Positions 5,018-6,030 of a DNA stretch of 6,030 bases are shown one piece after another. How positions within the stretch are numbered: position 1 is the first letter of the stretch; every line of letters starts with the position of its first letter. This stretch comes from an uncultured Woeseiaceae bacterium. GTDB taxonomy: Bacteria; Pseudomonadota; Gammaproteobacteria; Steroidobacterales; Woeseiaceae. Made by a program: the position numbers and the translations under genes. Location of the stretch: assembly GCA_945787435.1 (NCBI GenBank), contig CALZHX010000210.1, forward strand, positions 1 to 6,030. The letters run 5' to 3'. The notes below the pieces were generated by a model. It was not told the origin of the DNA. It was given only the letters and a program-made list of their open reading frames with translations, and did no database searches.

Positions 5018-6030
5018 ATGAAGAAATCTATTTTACTTGCTTTGATCGCGAGTCTCGCGCTCGTCGCCTGCGGCAAGTCTGCGGACGAGCCGGTTGCCGA
5101 TACGAAGCAGCCCTGGGCAGAGTATGTCGCGACAGTCATCGACGAGTATTACCGTCAGAACCCGGAAACAGCCGTCGATGCGGGATTGCATCAGTATGAC
5201 GGGCAGATGTCGGACCTCAGTGCTGAGTCGATTGCTGCCTACGGCGGCTGGCTCGAATCGGTGATTGCCGAGGCAAATTCCTACACCGAACTGGAAGGAA
5301 TTGAAGCATTCGAACGCGATTACCTGACTGCCTCTTTAAGCGGTGATCTTTTCTTCGTTCGTGATTCGGGATTCCTGACGAAGAACCCGATGATTTATTC
5401 CGGCGCAATTGGTATCAGCGTTTATGTTGATCGCGAGTATGCGCCACTCGAGCAGCGACTGGCGGCATACACGCAGTACATGGAGCAAGTACCGGCGATG
5501 CTCGGGCAAATGAAGAAGAACATGCAGCCGCCTTTGCCGGCGCCGTATGTGGAGATGGGGCATCGCATATTCTCGGGCCTCGTGGAGTATCTCTCGACGA
5601 CCGTTCCCGAAATTTTTGCGCCGGTCGAGGATGAGCAGTTGCAACGACAGTTCGCTGCAGCAAACAGCGCCGCTATCGAAGCGATTCAGCAATCAGTCAT
5701 CTGGCTCGAAGGGCAGAAAGCGACCACAACAGACGAATTTGCATTGGGTGAAGAACGATTCCTGAAGATGTTGAGGTCGGGCCAGGGCGTGGATGTGACG
5801 CTGGCCGAACTCAAAGCGGCAGGACAGAAGAACCTGGACGACAATCTTGCGATGCTGTACGAGGCCTGCGCCGAGTTTGCGCCGGGAGAAAGCACTGAGG
5901 CATGCATCGCGAAAGTTGGCGCAAACAAGCCCCCGGAAGGCGCTGTGGGCGGAGCGCGCCGCCAGCTGCCAATGATCAAGAAGTTCGTTATCGACAACAA
6001 CATCGCATCGATTCCGGGCACGGAAGACGC
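5018..6030 (+). CDS. DUF885 family lipoprotein, probable metallopeptidase, 3' end cut off
   Basis: The frame stays open from ATG 5018 to the window edge, giving 337 codons of what is usually a protein of about 600 residues. The N-terminus is MKKSILLALIASLALVACG: a two-lysine start, a hydrophobic core, and the lipobox LVAC with Cys18 as the lipid attachment site. The mature part has features of the DUF885 family: an early YVATVIDEYYRQNPETAVDAGLHQYD segment, FERDYL, a NPMIYSGAIGISVYVDREYAPLEQRL region, and a long helical stretch. DUF885 proteins are M32/M3-like predicted zinc peptidases, and their HEXXH motif lies in the C-terminal half, which is outside this window, so catalysis cannot be confirmed. 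It follows the M49-type lipoprotein gene by 31 bases with no terminator between them, which suggests co-transcription and a joint role in extracytoplasmic peptide breakdown. Confidence 0.85.
   Translation, partial: MKKSILLALIASLALVACGKSADEPVADTKQPWAEYVATVIDEYYRQNPETAVDAGLHQYDGQMSDLSAESIAAYGGWLESVIAEANSYTELEGIEAFERDYLTASLSGDLFFVRDSGFLTKNPMIYSGAIGISVYVDREYAPLEQRLAAYTQYMEQVPAMLGQMKKNMQPPLPAPYVEMGHRIFSGLVEYLSTTVPEIFAPVEDEQLQRQFAAANSAAIEAIQQSVIWLEGQKATTTDEFALGEERFLKMLRSGQGVDVTLAELKAAGQKNLDDNLAMLYEACAEFAPGESTEACIAKVGANKPPEGAVGGARRQLPMIKKFVIDNNIASIPGTED

Noticed and set aside
1..6030. CRISPR array, tRNA/rRNA genes, transposase, integrase, toxin-antitoxin or phage-defence genes
   Set aside because: Read both strands for repeats, clover-leaf ends and hallmark protein motifs; none is present.

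Overview
The window is a dense, ordinary-looking bacterial chromosome segment, GC-rich by eye. It holds six protein genes, two of them cut by the window edges. I see no rRNA, tRNA, CRISPR array, insertion sequence or phage gene. The mixture suggests a free-living, probably marine or soil, gammaproteobacterium-like organism. The pointers are Gram-negative lipoproteins with lipoboxes, a membrane-anchored SRPBCC/GyrI-like protein, and a REP-type palindrome with a GTAG head as seen in Pseudomonas and Xanthomonadales. That placement is an inference and no species can be named.

Layout, left to right. The 3' end of isoleucyl-tRNA synthetase (1-816, +) has the long C-terminal domain of the IleS2 (eukaryote-like) type. 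A leader of about 195 bases carries a good extended -10 promoter. It is followed by a 123-residue gene of unknown function (1012-1383, +). That gene converges on a membrane-anchored SRPBCC plus GyrI-like protein (1405-2415, -). A GC-rich hairpin with REP-like features fills the 21-base gap between their stop codons, and its AT-rich outer stem overlaps both stops. The SRPBCC gene is divergent from glutamate racemase murI (2464-3291, +). Only 48 bases separate the two starts, and on both strands a TACAAT hexamer lies exactly six bases before the ATG with no Shine-Dalgarno, so both mRNAs may be leaderless. After a short terminator-like hairpin come two closely spaced lipoprotein genes: an M49-type (dipeptidyl-peptidase III-like) metallopeptidase (3328-4986, +) and a DUF885 family protein (5018 to beyond the right edge, +).

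How the genes fit together. ileS and murI are housekeeping genes (protein synthesis and D-glutamate for peptidoglycan). The two lipoproteins look like one transcription unit for breaking down peptides in the periplasm or at the outer membrane. The SRPBCC/GyrI-like protein and the 123-residue protein have no clear partner here. I found no convincing new defence, mobile or secretion system. The most unusual signals are the mirror-image leaderless promoter pair and the REP-like palindrome built into two convergent stop codons.
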